Of a DNA stretch of 64,000 nucleotides, positions 15,862 through 23,858 are shown piece by piece. The notes beneath the pieces were generated by a model, which had not been told where the DNA came from, did not search any database, and saw only the letters and a list, made by a program, of their open reading frames with translations. The stretch is taken from NCBI RefSeq assembly GCF_017498565.1, contig NZ_CP071794.1:3090001-3154000 (forward strand). The letters run 5' to 3'. The stretch comes from Parasphingorhabdus cellanae. GTDB lineage: Bacteria > Pseudomonadota > Alphaproteobacteria > Sphingomonadales > Sphingomonadaceae. The position numbers and the translations under genes are program-made. The first letter of the stretch is position 1, and the number at the start of each line of letters is the position of its first letter.

Positions 15862-16638
15862 CTAATATTGCGCCGTACCGCCGTCAACGCTGAGCATGGC
15901 GCCGGTAATCCCTGCGCCGGCGTCGGAAGCCAACAGCAATGCCATGGCCGCGACTTCCTCGACCGTGTTGGGCCGTTTGAGAGCGCTTTCCCGAGCGAAC
16001 ATATCGATCATCTCTTCAAAGGTCATGCCAAGACCTTCGGCTGTGGTCGGTCCATTATCGAGGATCAAATCGGTGAGTACCAAGCCAGGACAGATGGAAT
16101 TGACGGTAATGCCCATAGTGCCAACTTCTTGCGCGACAGCTTTGGTCATGCCGTTTATGCCGTGCTTCGCGATGGTGTATGGCGCGAACGTCGGCTTGCC
16201 CATCTTGCCTTCGGTTGAGCTGATATTGATGACGCGGCCGGATTGCTGCGCGATCATCGGCTTCAGCGCACGGCGCGTCGCCCAGAATGTCGAATAGATA
16301 TTCCACTTCATCGCTTCATCAAAGGCTTCATCAGTCAGGTCAGCGAGCGGGGCCAAGGCGCCAGCACCACCGGCATTATTGACGAGAATATCGACTGTGC
16401 CGAACTTCGATACGGTCTGATCAATAAAGCCTTCAACGGAATTTTGCTGCATAACATCACCGGCCACAAAAATAGCGCGGTCACCGGCATCAAGTTCTTC
16501 GAGCACTTTAGCGCCTTTGTCCGGATTGCGCGCCATCAGCCCGACATTGGCCCCTTCCGCTAAAAAGGCTTCGGCTATACCGCGCCCTATGCCTGCCGTG
16601 CCGCCCGTAATTGCCGCTGTTTTGCCTTTAAGTTGCAT
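15862..16638 (-). CDS. Short-chain dehydrogenase/reductase
   Basis: 258-aa classical SDR oxidoreductase. The Rossmann motif TGGTAGIGRG (residues 11-20), NNAG (about 88), catalytic Ser in INISSTEGK and Y-x3-K in YTIAKH (about 154-159) are all present. The ICPGLVLTDL region and C-terminal GAMLSVDGGTAQY are typical. The sequence looks closest to 3-hydroxyacyl or 3-hydroxybutyrate dehydrogenase-like SDRs, but substrate cannot be read. The acidic end of beta-2 is not obvious (LMARNPDK), which may favour NADP(H). It lies just upstream of the broken L7/L12-like gene. Confidence 0.85.
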   Translation of the reverse strand: MQLKGKTAAITGGTAGIGRGIAEAFLAEGANVGLMARNPDKGAKVLEELDAGDRAIFVAGDVMQQNSVEGFIDQTVSKFGTVDILVNNAGGAGALAPLADLTDEAFDEAMKWNIYSTFWATRRALKPMIAQQSGRVINISSTEGKMGKPTFAPYTIAKHGINGMTKAVAQEVGTMGITVNSICPGLVLTDLILDNGPTTAEGLGMTFEEMIDMFARESALKRPNTVEEVAAMALLLASDAGAGITGAMLSVDGGTAQY

Positions 16639-16900
16639 GATCTTCTCCCGTTTTTCGATCTCCCAGAGCTATCGACAGCAGACGGGCGCGGCAATGATTG
16701 AAAAGACTAGGGCATTAAATATGCGCCCCTCAACATATTGGGGAACAAGCAAAACTTTCAATATGTTCATAAAAGAGGCGTTGAATATGAACCTCAGATA
16801 AAATCAACATTCAGCAATCGGTCAAGCCACCACGCCTAGAACCAATCTCGTCGGGCATTAAACGATTCGGATCACGACAGATCCTCTTGGAGTAGAAGCA
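16639..16900. other. 262-bp intergenic region
   Basis: It is the divergent control region of the SDR gene (minus) and the glycine-zipper gene (plus). CAATATGTTCAT and TTGAATATGAAC near 16759-16795 form imperfect repeats. No gene is supported. Confidence 0.35.
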
Positions 16901-17302
16901 ATGATCAACAAGGTTTTAGGAACACTCGCTATCACCACCGCTGCTGTTTCAGCGATGGCATTTGCCACACCTGCTGAAGCACGGGGTGGTTATTATCAGG
17001 GTTATAACGATGGCTATTACCAGCAAGTTCGTAATGATCGGCGCCACTATCGCCGCGGCGACTATTACCGGGATGATCGTTACTATGATCGTCGGGACCG
17101 TCGCTATTATCGTGAAAAGCGTCGCTATCGCAACGATCGCCGTCGTGGCTGTGACCGCGGTACAGGTGGTACGATCATCGGCGCAATTGCCGGCGGACTG
17201 TTAGGTAACGAGATTGCGGGCCGTGGTGACAAAACCGAAGGCACGATTATCGGTGGCGCAGTCGGCGCACTGGCAGGACGTGCAATTGACGGCAACTGCT
17301 AA
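16901..17302 (+). CDS. Secreted glycine-zipper protein with Arg/Tyr-rich middle
   Basis: 133 aa. The signal peptide (residues 1-27) ends in TPAEARG. A long Arg/Tyr/Asp stretch (RRGDYYRDDRYYDRRDRRYY) follows, then two glycine zippers: GGTIIGAIAGGLLGNEIAGR and EGTIIGGAVGALAGRAIDGN. It is of the same envelope-protein family as the gene at 14207. The mature part is strongly basic in the middle, which may bind lipopolysaccharide or nucleic acid. A TTGGAG ribosome site precedes the ATG and a strong terminator follows. Confidence 0.85.
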   Translation: MINKVLGTLAITTAAVSAMAFATPAEARGGYYQGYNDGYYQQVRNDRRHYRRGDYYRDDRYYDRRDRRYYREKRRYRNDRRRGCDRGTGGTIIGAIAGGLLGNEIAGRGDKTEGTIIGGAVGALAGRAIDGNC

Positions 17303-17330
17303 GATCGGGCCGTATATCGCATAAAGTTAA

Positions 17331-17365
17331 GCCCTCTGTATCCGTTTTGAATACAGAGGGCCTTC
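17331..17365 (+). terminator. Intrinsic terminator
   Basis: GCCCTCTGTAT (17331-17341) pairs perfectly with ATACAGAGGGC (17351-17361), followed by CTTCTCTT. It closes the glycine-zipper gene. Confidence 0.7.
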
Positions 17366-17392
17366 TCTTCCTCGCGTCGCGTATCGAGGAAA

Positions 17393-17425
17393 GGGGGTCG
17401 CAGTCTGAGGCTGCGACCCCCGCTT
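17393..17425 (-). terminator. Terminator hairpin after the multiheme cluster
   Basis: GGGGGTCGCAG (17393-17403) and CTGCGACCCCC (17411-17421) form a perfect 11-bp stem about 25 bases past the stop of the large cytochrome gene on the minus strand. The tail is only weakly T-rich (TTTCC), so efficiency is uncertain. Confidence 0.6.
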
Positions 17426-17447
17426 TGCTTTGTAACTATATCATGCC

Positions 17448-20400
17448 CTAGCGTCTTGCCAACATCGGTGGAACCGGTCCGATCCAATCTGCCAAGTTGG
17501 TTTCGTCGTTCACGAAATAGGGTTTGCCTTTGCTATTGAGATAGAAGCGCTGCATCTCACTGCGGTTGAATGGGCGAGAGCCGAGCCGTCCAAACACCGC
17601 CATCTGGCCGCCGGTTTCGTCCACCGCCCGGTCACGGTCCAGTCCCTTGGATAGGGCAAGGGCAGGTTTCGGGGTTCGGGCAAAGGCAATCAGCTCTGGC
17701 ATTGGTGGCGGCGAGAAGCCGTAATAGTTTGGCTGGCTATCAGGCGATGTAAGCTGGATGACTTTCAACCCGTTGCGGCCATCCGCGACGTAGGCGAATA
17801 AAGTGGCATTGGTCGATCCTACAATCACATCTTCTGCGTCATTCATCTGACCACCAAATGTTTCCTTGCGGTAAATGACTGGCGCTTCCGGTTTGGTGAT
17901 ATTGGCGATGACCAGTCCTTCATCCTTAGCCGCAATATAGGCGTAAGTGCGGGCCAGATAGAGCCGGCGAGCATTTTTGAGCGGGATTGTACCCGATGGA
18001 ACAGCAATCGGATTTTCCATATCCGTGATGTTGAACAATTTCACGCCCTGTGCATCGGTAACCCAAATGTATCGGAATTGTAGAGCGGAGGCCCGCGCAT
18101 CCGTCATGGGCATGGTGACGACATGGCGCGGTTTCAAAGGATCGTTGAGATCAATGACCACCAGCCCGCTCGCGGCCGTGATATAGGCATAATGACCGGC
18201 CAGGGTGATGTGCCTGGCCCCGTTCAGAACGCCGTCCGCATTCCAGGTGACAGCCCGCTTGAAAAAATTGTTGCGGAACTCGCCATCGGCCAGTGTGTTG
18301 ATATCGACGAGAATTAGTCCTTCTTCACTGTCGGTAACAACTGCATAATTGTAGATCGGATGGAAAGCCTGCTCTTCGTTAATCTCGCGCAGCTCCGCCG
18401 TATTGCGTTCCGGGGCAACAGGCTGGTTTGTTGAAAGCGCCATGCAGGTAGCATTCTTGGTATCAACATGCGTGTCATGACCCAATGATGAGAAGGGCGC
18501 TTTGATGATCCGTTCGGAAAAGCCCTTGTTGCCGATGGAAGCAACATCATAGGCGCGGAAACCACCTTTGCCCTCTGCGACAAACATATATTCGCCGCGC
18601 AGCTGCAGACAGCGAACGCTGTCGCCAGTGCCCTGAACGACATTGGCAAATTCTTCCAGCGCTTTGGTCTCACCAGACAGATTGGCGTCCAGTCGTTCGC
18701 CGCGCACCCAGTTGATCAGCTCGCGGCCATTATCTTCAACATGCATCCGCCAATAATCAGGATAGGCATATTTTTGCAGGTAGGAACCGATGACCGCTTG
18801 CGGCTCATCCCATTCGGTAACGCGGACCGCTTCAAAGCCCTTGTCCATCCCGACCCAGGCATGCAGGCCGACAAAGTTCACGAAATTCGTGCCCTGCAAC
18901 AGCAGCTGCGACATGATCGCATTATTGTCATTGGCTTCGCTCAAGTGACAATCGGAGCATTGTTTCGTTTCGGTTTTGCGAACCGTATGCGGAAAATGGG
19001 GGGCGAAGGCCTGGCTGGAGAAACCGATTGCCGAGATAGGCGGCTGCTGCACATAGATGCGCTCGCGGTTGATATTGGTTGAGGACAATACCAGCGCCGA
19101 GGTGGAGCGAACCGGAGCGATAATGCTGCCTTTGGTCGTCTGGTGCCTGCCAAGCTGGAACATCTGGTCGCGGGCTACCTGTGGGTTGTAGGTGGCATAG
19201 TTTCGTGTCGTGCCACCTTCATATTTATGGCTTTCCGTTTGCCAGTTGGCTTCGATCGGCAAGTGGCAACCGCCGCAACTGGTCGTCCAGCTGAGATGGC
19301 AGGTAAAGCAGACCATATTCTCGTCTTTATGCGCCCGGTCCGCGGCAGGAACACCGCTGCCAAAACTGTATTTCCCCGTTTCTGCACCGGTCTTGGACAT
19401 GAGTTTGGCGCGCGCCGCTTTGCGGTTGAAATCGGGATGGGCGCGGTCGACGCTGTCTTTGACGAGACTGACGCGCCAGCTGATTTCCGGATCGACAATG
19501 GAACGCTGGATCAACACGCGATTGCCGTCTTCGTCCTGCATCCATTCAAAGCGCCGCTGGCCGTCCGCGTTGCGCAGCAGCGCCAGATTTTTGCCTTTTG
19601 GCCGGGCTGCCAGATTGGATGTCATCAATGTCGGATATTCATCGGCTGTACCGTGACAGTCCTTACAGTTAATCTCCACTGCATTCGCGACTTCGCCATA
19701 GATCAAGCCGTTGCCATGGCTATCCTGCGCGAAATGACAGTCAGCGCATTGCATGCCGACCTCAGCGTGGATGCTCATCATGTGGACAGACTTACCGGGA
19801 TTGATACCAGGTTCGACGAACTTTTCCTCGCCCTCGCGTCGGAATTTCTCTGGATCGTCATTTTCGACAATATCGCCGGCTTTGTCGAGCAAATTGCCGT
19901 CGCGGTCGCGTTTCAATATGGCTCGGAAATTCCAACCATGGCCATGATAGTCGGCAAATTGTGTGTCTTTGGCTTCACTGTTGAGATCATAGACGTTGCG
20001 CAGGAAGTCGAGATCACCCCAAAGGCCTTTTGGAGACGCGGCTTCCGGATTGCGGTCCAATATCTTGCGGACTTCTTCAGCATCCGGATATTTCTGCTGC
20101 TTGTAGATTTTCTGATATTCCTTGTCGCTCATGCCCTCGGGCCGCGGCGTGGAATTATTCGGTCCGGGCCACATTAGCGGCGCGTCGGATTCATAGTCCC
20201 ACATCGTATAGCCGAGGAAGCTGTTCAGGAAGATATTGGGCTGATGCATGTGACAGTTCATGCACTGTGCGGTCGGAATGGCGCGCGTGAAAGCATGCTG
20301 GATCGGATGGCCCTTTTCGCGTTTCGCCGGATTTATGTCGCCGCTGTGATCATCGGAATGACCCTCATCATGCCCGTCGCCATGATAGTCAGCTTTCTCA

Positions 20401-21686
20401 TCATGGCTGCCCTTTTTGCTGTAGGAAGCGTCATAAGTTCCAAATTTGCCAACGCGATGCTCGCCCTCTTTCAAGTTGCGGATCGTGGGATCTTTGGTCT
20501 GTGTCTGGCCGTCGCGGCCATATTTGGCCCAGATGAGGCTGTGGCGCGGTTCGCGGTCATTGGCATAGACCACATGACAACTGGCACAGCCAGACTGACG
20601 ATAATCACCGGGCTGGTCATTAGTACCCATAAACCACGTGAACGGATCATTGAGCCGGGTCTTGTGGATGTTCAGGGCCGGAATAGCAACGCGCAAGCCT
20701 GTGCCGGGCCCGCGGTTGGACTGTTTCAGATCCGGACGGCCCGGTTCCTCCAGCCGCTGGATGATTCCGCCGATATTGGGCAGGCCGATTTCCGGGAATT
20801 GTGTATTCACATTGCGGCCACCGCGTTCGAAGACACGGAATACATCGCCGGGCGGAATGGTATGCCAAGTGGGCAAAGGGTAAAGAATAGGTAAGGCCCC
20901 GCGCTTCTTCTGCTCATCTGTTACCGTGCCATGCGGATTGCCGGGTGATTTGATCGTCGCGGGCAAACCTTTGCGCGTATAGGCTTCACCAAAGATATAG
21001 TTTTTGAACGGTACAATACCGTTATTATAGGCAGCACCACCCCACAGCATAGCTCCCGTTGCCATTAACGAGCGTTCGGACGCCTCGATAATCTCCATGT
21101 GACAAGCGCCGCAAGCCTCGCGCGCAACGCGGTAATCGGATGGATTGACGAAGCGGACAAATTCCGGGGATTCCTTGTTCAGCAAGGTGTAGCTGCGTTT
21201 GGGATTGGCGGATGAAGGCCAATGCCAGCTTTCGGGATATTTGGGGAGGACATGCGCTTTTTTGAGCGCGTACATATATTGGGGGCTCTTTTTACCCCAT
21301 TCGTTGTCGCCCATGACGCTAGCGTCGCCGCCGTGGCAATCGACACAGCCTAGCACCACCGCGGGTGTCTCATGCATTGTTTTCTGATCACTGTCGGTAT
21401 GACAGGATATGCAACCGCTGCTCTTGGTATCGGCCATATCCCATGTCTGGTTCTGTGGGGCGGGCGGTGTAAACGTGTAATCAATTTTCTGAGGCTTTTC
21501 TTTGCCCGCTGCGAGTAGTTGGGAGGAGTCAAAGAATAGGAAAAACACCGCAAAAACGGCGGCGAGACCAAAGACCGTGCTCCCGCGCAGGCGGGAGCCT
21601 ATCTCCAGCTTTACATTCTCATCACGAACTGGAGATGGATTCCCGCCTGCGCGGGAATACAAATCTATATGTTTTCGCTGTTGCAT
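17448..21686 (-). CDS. Ten-CXXCH multiheme cytochrome fused to an LVIVD-type propeller
   Basis: 1412 aa from ATG 21686, one base after the stop of the barrel gene. Residues 1-33 are largely coded by an inserted palindromic repeat; a hydrophobic export segment (TVFGLAAVFAVFFLFF) follows. From about residue 92 to 910 ten CXXCH heme sites appear in order: CISCH, CVDCH, CGACH, CASCH, CMNCH, CADCH, CKDCH, CFTCH, CGGCH, CSDCH. From about 1020 repeats such as YAYITAASGLVVIDLNDPLK and YAYIAAKDEGLVIANITKPE form an LVIVD-like beta-propeller. It is likely a periplasmic or surface electron carrier working with the co-transcribed beta-barrel. It is large for the class, and its electron partner is unknown. 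Confidence 0.85.
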   Translation of the reverse strand: MQQRKHIDLYSRAGGNPSPVRDENVKLEIGSRLRGSTVFGLAAVFAVFFLFFDSSQLLAAGKEKPQKIDYTFTPPAPQNQTWDMADTKSSGCISCHTDSDQKTMHETPAVVLGCVDCHGGDASVMGDNEWGKKSPQYMYALKKAHVLPKYPESWHWPSSANPKRSYTLLNKESPEFVRFVNPSDYRVAREACGACHMEIIEASERSLMATGAMLWGGAAYNNGIVPFKNYIFGEAYTRKGLPATIKSPGNPHGTVTDEQKKRGALPILYPLPTWHTIPPGDVFRVFERGGRNVNTQFPEIGLPNIGGIIQRLEEPGRPDLKQSNRGPGTGLRVAIPALNIHKTRLNDPFTWFMGTNDQPGDYRQSGCASCHVVYANDREPRHSLIWAKYGRDGQTQTKDPTIRNLKEGEHRVGKFGTYDASYSKKGSHDEKADYHGDGHDEGHSDDHSGDINPAKREKGHPIQHAFTRAIPTAQCMNCHMHQPNIFLNSFLGYTMWDYESDAPLMWPGPNNSTPRPEGMSDKEYQKIYKQQKYPDAEEVRKILDRNPEAASPKGLWGDLDFLRNVYDLNSEAKDTQFADYHGHGWNFRAILKRDRDGNLLDKAGDIVENDDPEKFRREGEEKFVEPGINPGKSVHMMSIHAEVGMQCADCHFAQDSHGNGLIYGEVANAVEINCKDCHGTADEYPTLMTSNLAARPKGKNLALLRNADGQRRFEWMQDEDGNRVLIQRSIVDPEISWRVSLVKDSVDRAHPDFNRKAARAKLMSKTGAETGKYSFGSGVPAADRAHKDENMVCFTCHLSWTTSCGGCHLPIEANWQTESHKYEGGTTRNYATYNPQVARDQMFQLGRHQTTKGSIIAPVRSTSALVLSSTNINRERIYVQQPPISAIGFSSQAFAPHFPHTVRKTETKQCSDCHLSEANDNNAIMSQLLLQGTNFVNFVGLHAWVGMDKGFEAVRVTEWDEPQAVIGSYLQKYAYPDYWRMHVEDNGRELINWVRGERLDANLSGETKALEEFANVVQGTGDSVRCLQLRGEYMFVAEGKGGFRAYDVASIGNKGFSERIIKAPFSSLGHDTHVDTKNATCMALSTNQPVAPERNTAELREINEEQAFHPIYNYAVVTDSEEGLILVDINTLADGEFRNNFFKRAVTWNADGVLNGARHITLAGHYAYITAASGLVVIDLNDPLKPRHVVTMPMTDARASALQFRYIWVTDAQGVKLFNITDMENPIAVPSGTIPLKNARRLYLARTYAYIAAKDEGLVIANITKPEAPVIYRKETFGGQMNDAEDVIVGSTNATLFAYVADGRNGLKVIQLTSPDSQPNYYGFSPPPMPELIAFARTPKPALALSKGLDRDRAVDETGGQMAVFGRLGSRPFNRSEMQRFYLNSKGKPYFVNDETNLADWIGPVPPMLARR
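21579..21658. repeat. Palindromic repeat inserted in frame in a coding sequence
   Basis: Two hairpins, GCTCCCGC-GCAG-GCGGGAGC (21579-21598) and ATTCCCGC-CTGC-GCGGGAAT (21639-21658), flank an ATCTCCAG/CTGGAGAT pair (21601-21608 with 21629-21636), giving a nested 80-bp palindrome. This type of repeat is usually intergenic in proteobacteria. Here it is translated as about 26 residues ahead of the cytochrome's hydrophobic export segment, without breaking the frame. Confidence 0.75.
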
Positions 21687-21687
21687 A

Positions 21688-23853
21688 TCAGAAAGCCAGT
21701 ATCGCGTTGAAAAGAATAGAATAATGGAAATCGCGTTTGTCGGTCTGATCGAACAAGTCCTCGAAGCCTTTGCCGGGGAGCAGCGCCGCACCAGACAGCC
21801 GGAAGACGATATTCTGGTTGGCGTTGGGACGGTAAATGGCTGCCGCTGATAAATCCCAACCGATATCTTTCGGTATTGAACCCTCTACACGTAGTGCTTC
21901 AAGACTTTCGGTCTTGTGGAACCACAAATGATTGGCATTGGCTGATAACCGAAAATCGGGTGTCAGGTCTGCATCAACGCCCACGCCCGCTAATATAGTG
22001 CCAGGATTGTTAAAATTGCTCTGTCCCTGCTCCTTGGAAGAGCGGAGCGAGTTTAATATGCCGTTGCGGCCATTAATGCTGATTACCCGTCCACCACCGG
22101 CAAAGGGAATGGTTTGACGGATCCAATAGCTGGTATCAGCTCCGGCAAAGATCGGATTTTCAAAAATCGCATCAAAACCGGCTTCTGTGTTGTTGTAAGG
22201 ATTGCCATCGCCGCTAGCAAACAAACCGGAGGCACGGAAGCGCAAGAAATCGACATCATAGCTGGCTTCTGCTGCCGCAAAATAGGCTGCAATCTTAGCG
22301 GGCTCACTCGTGAAGATGCTGTTGCGATCTTCGCCAAAGGCACCATAGAGCTGGCCGGTCACGTTAATCCGTCCGATGCGTCCATCCACCGCATAGCCGG
22401 GATAAACGACGTCATAAGCGCGGCCGCGCAAATCACCGATCAGGGCAGGGCGAACCGGGAAACCGTTATCGTCAATCTCGATATCGTTCTTTTCGCGGTT
22501 CATATTGTAAGTGACGCTAAACTGGCTCGTCAGGCCCACAAAAGGCAAATCCTGTCGATAGAGATTGGCAAATAGGATGTAGCTTTCGCGCGGTGTCTGA
22601 AGAATGTCATTCAGGCCGCTATTGGTATCTTTTTCCAGCTGCACAAAGGCACCGAGATTATATTGCACGCGGTTATTGTCCCGCGTTCCGAACAGACGGA
22701 AGCCGAGTTGGTTATCCTGGAACAGGAAGCCTCGGAAATCAGCTTGCATCGGCTGGATACCAATGCGGAAACTGTCAAAATCATAACGCGCGGACGTGTT
22801 ACGGATATGATAGTCAAAAAACGCCTCTTGAACTCCAACGAAATAGTCGGTGCGGTTGGAGGTTTTTGATGGTTCGACAAACAATACCCGGCGTTCCGGG
22901 ACGTTCACGTGGTTGATCTGTGTGGCGAGCGTTAGCCGATACTCGACGTCAGGCGGCTTATAGGCAGTGGATCCCTTAATCAGGGCCACGCCGGTGATGA
23001 AAGTCTGCGCATAGACTTCCGATCCTGAACGACCAAAGACGTCAATGCTGCCGGGTCTCTCGGTTGTTTGTACGCCGACCGGAATGGGAAAACTGCGCGG
23101 CTCGATCACTGTATCGGAGATCGCGTTGACGACAAAGAACCAGTCGTCGCCCTTCAGGAAAGAAGGTTTTTTATCTTCCGGGATCGGCTTGTCACCCTTG
23201 AGAACATTTTGTGCATAGGGATTGGACGTATTGCTGCAATTGCTTTTCAGTGCGCCAAAGACTTTATAAATCGACTGGTCACCACCTTTTTGCGGACACA
23301 GCGTCTGTAATATTCGCCAGCGATCGGGAACCGGAAACTCGTCTGTTGGAAACGCTTCCGGTGGCGGTGCACTGACCGCGCCCGGATTGTTTTGAGTCAC
23401 GCGGTCGGGCAGCTCTTTCGGAACGCCGGGACGGCGACGACCATCTATCAGCGCTTCGTCTGCTTCCAGACCGTCAAAATCCATTTCCAGTTGTTCGGGC
23501 TCCGTGACTGACGGTTCGATCGCATTGCTATCTTCAACAATTGGTTCCGAAGCGGCGACGGCATCTCCCTCTTCGGGATCGGGACCACCAACCGCCAAGT
23601 TTTCAACGCTAAGGGAACCGACACCGATAGTTAAGGCATCATTCCCTATCGCTAATGCATCACTGCTGCCATGTAGATTGGTCAGATCAAAATCCGAATT
23701 TTCAACGCGCATCCAGTCGAAATTTTCTCCGGCTAACAAGGCTGCCAGTGATGTTTCCATTTCCTCAACAGATGCGCGCTGCGCTTCCATCTGTTCTGCC
23801 TGGCCAGACATCGCCGCCATGATTGGCATAAGAGAGGAGGAAACCGTTGGCAC
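21688..23853 (-). CDS. Outer-membrane beta-barrel of the multiheme cluster
   Basis: 721 aa. The N-terminal 170 residues are acidic and low complexity (EPIVEDSNAIEPSVTEPEQ). A globular stretch with three cysteines (LQTLCPQKGG, KSNCSN) follows, and from about residue 230 alternating amphipathic strands run to the end, which is NAILAF, a terminal-Phe barrel signature. Strands such as SYILFANLYRQDLPFVG and FRASGLFASGDGNPYNN are typical. It lies between multiheme cytochrome genes, as MtrB-type porins do in porin-cytochrome conduits, so a sheath for transmembrane electron transfer is inferred. The start is GTG 23853; no clear signal peptide is visible, so the true N-terminus is uncertain. Confidence 0.75.
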   Translation of the reverse strand: MPTVSSSLMPIMAAMSGQAEQMEAQRASVEEMETSLAALLAGENFDWMRVENSDFDLTNLHGSSDALAIGNDALTIGVGSLSVENLAVGGPDPEEGDAVAASEPIVEDSNAIEPSVTEPEQLEMDFDGLEADEALIDGRRRPGVPKELPDRVTQNNPGAVSAPPPEAFPTDEFPVPDRWRILQTLCPQKGGDQSIYKVFGALKSNCSNTSNPYAQNVLKGDKPIPEDKKPSFLKGDDWFFVVNAISDTVIEPRSFPIPVGVQTTERPGSIDVFGRSGSEVYAQTFITGVALIKGSTAYKPPDVEYRLTLATQINHVNVPERRVLFVEPSKTSNRTDYFVGVQEAFFDYHIRNTSARYDFDSFRIGIQPMQADFRGFLFQDNQLGFRLFGTRDNNRVQYNLGAFVQLEKDTNSGLNDILQTPRESYILFANLYRQDLPFVGLTSQFSVTYNMNREKNDIEIDDNGFPVRPALIGDLRGRAYDVVYPGYAVDGRIGRINVTGQLYGAFGEDRNSIFTSEPAKIAAYFAAAEASYDVDFLRFRASGLFASGDGNPYNNTEAGFDAIFENPIFAGADTSYWIRQTIPFAGGGRVISINGRNGILNSLRSSKEQGQSNFNNPGTILAGVGVDADLTPDFRLSANANHLWFHKTESLEALRVEGSIPKDIGWDLSAAAIYRPNANQNIVFRLSGAALLPGKGFEDLFDQTDKRDFHYSILFNAILAF

Positions 23854-23858
23854 TTGCT

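Noticed and set aside
19143..20177. 344-codon plus-strand frame opposite the multiheme cytochrome
   Set aside because: The minus strand carries ordered CXXCH motifs in the same stretch, so the antisense frame is a by-product of codon bias.
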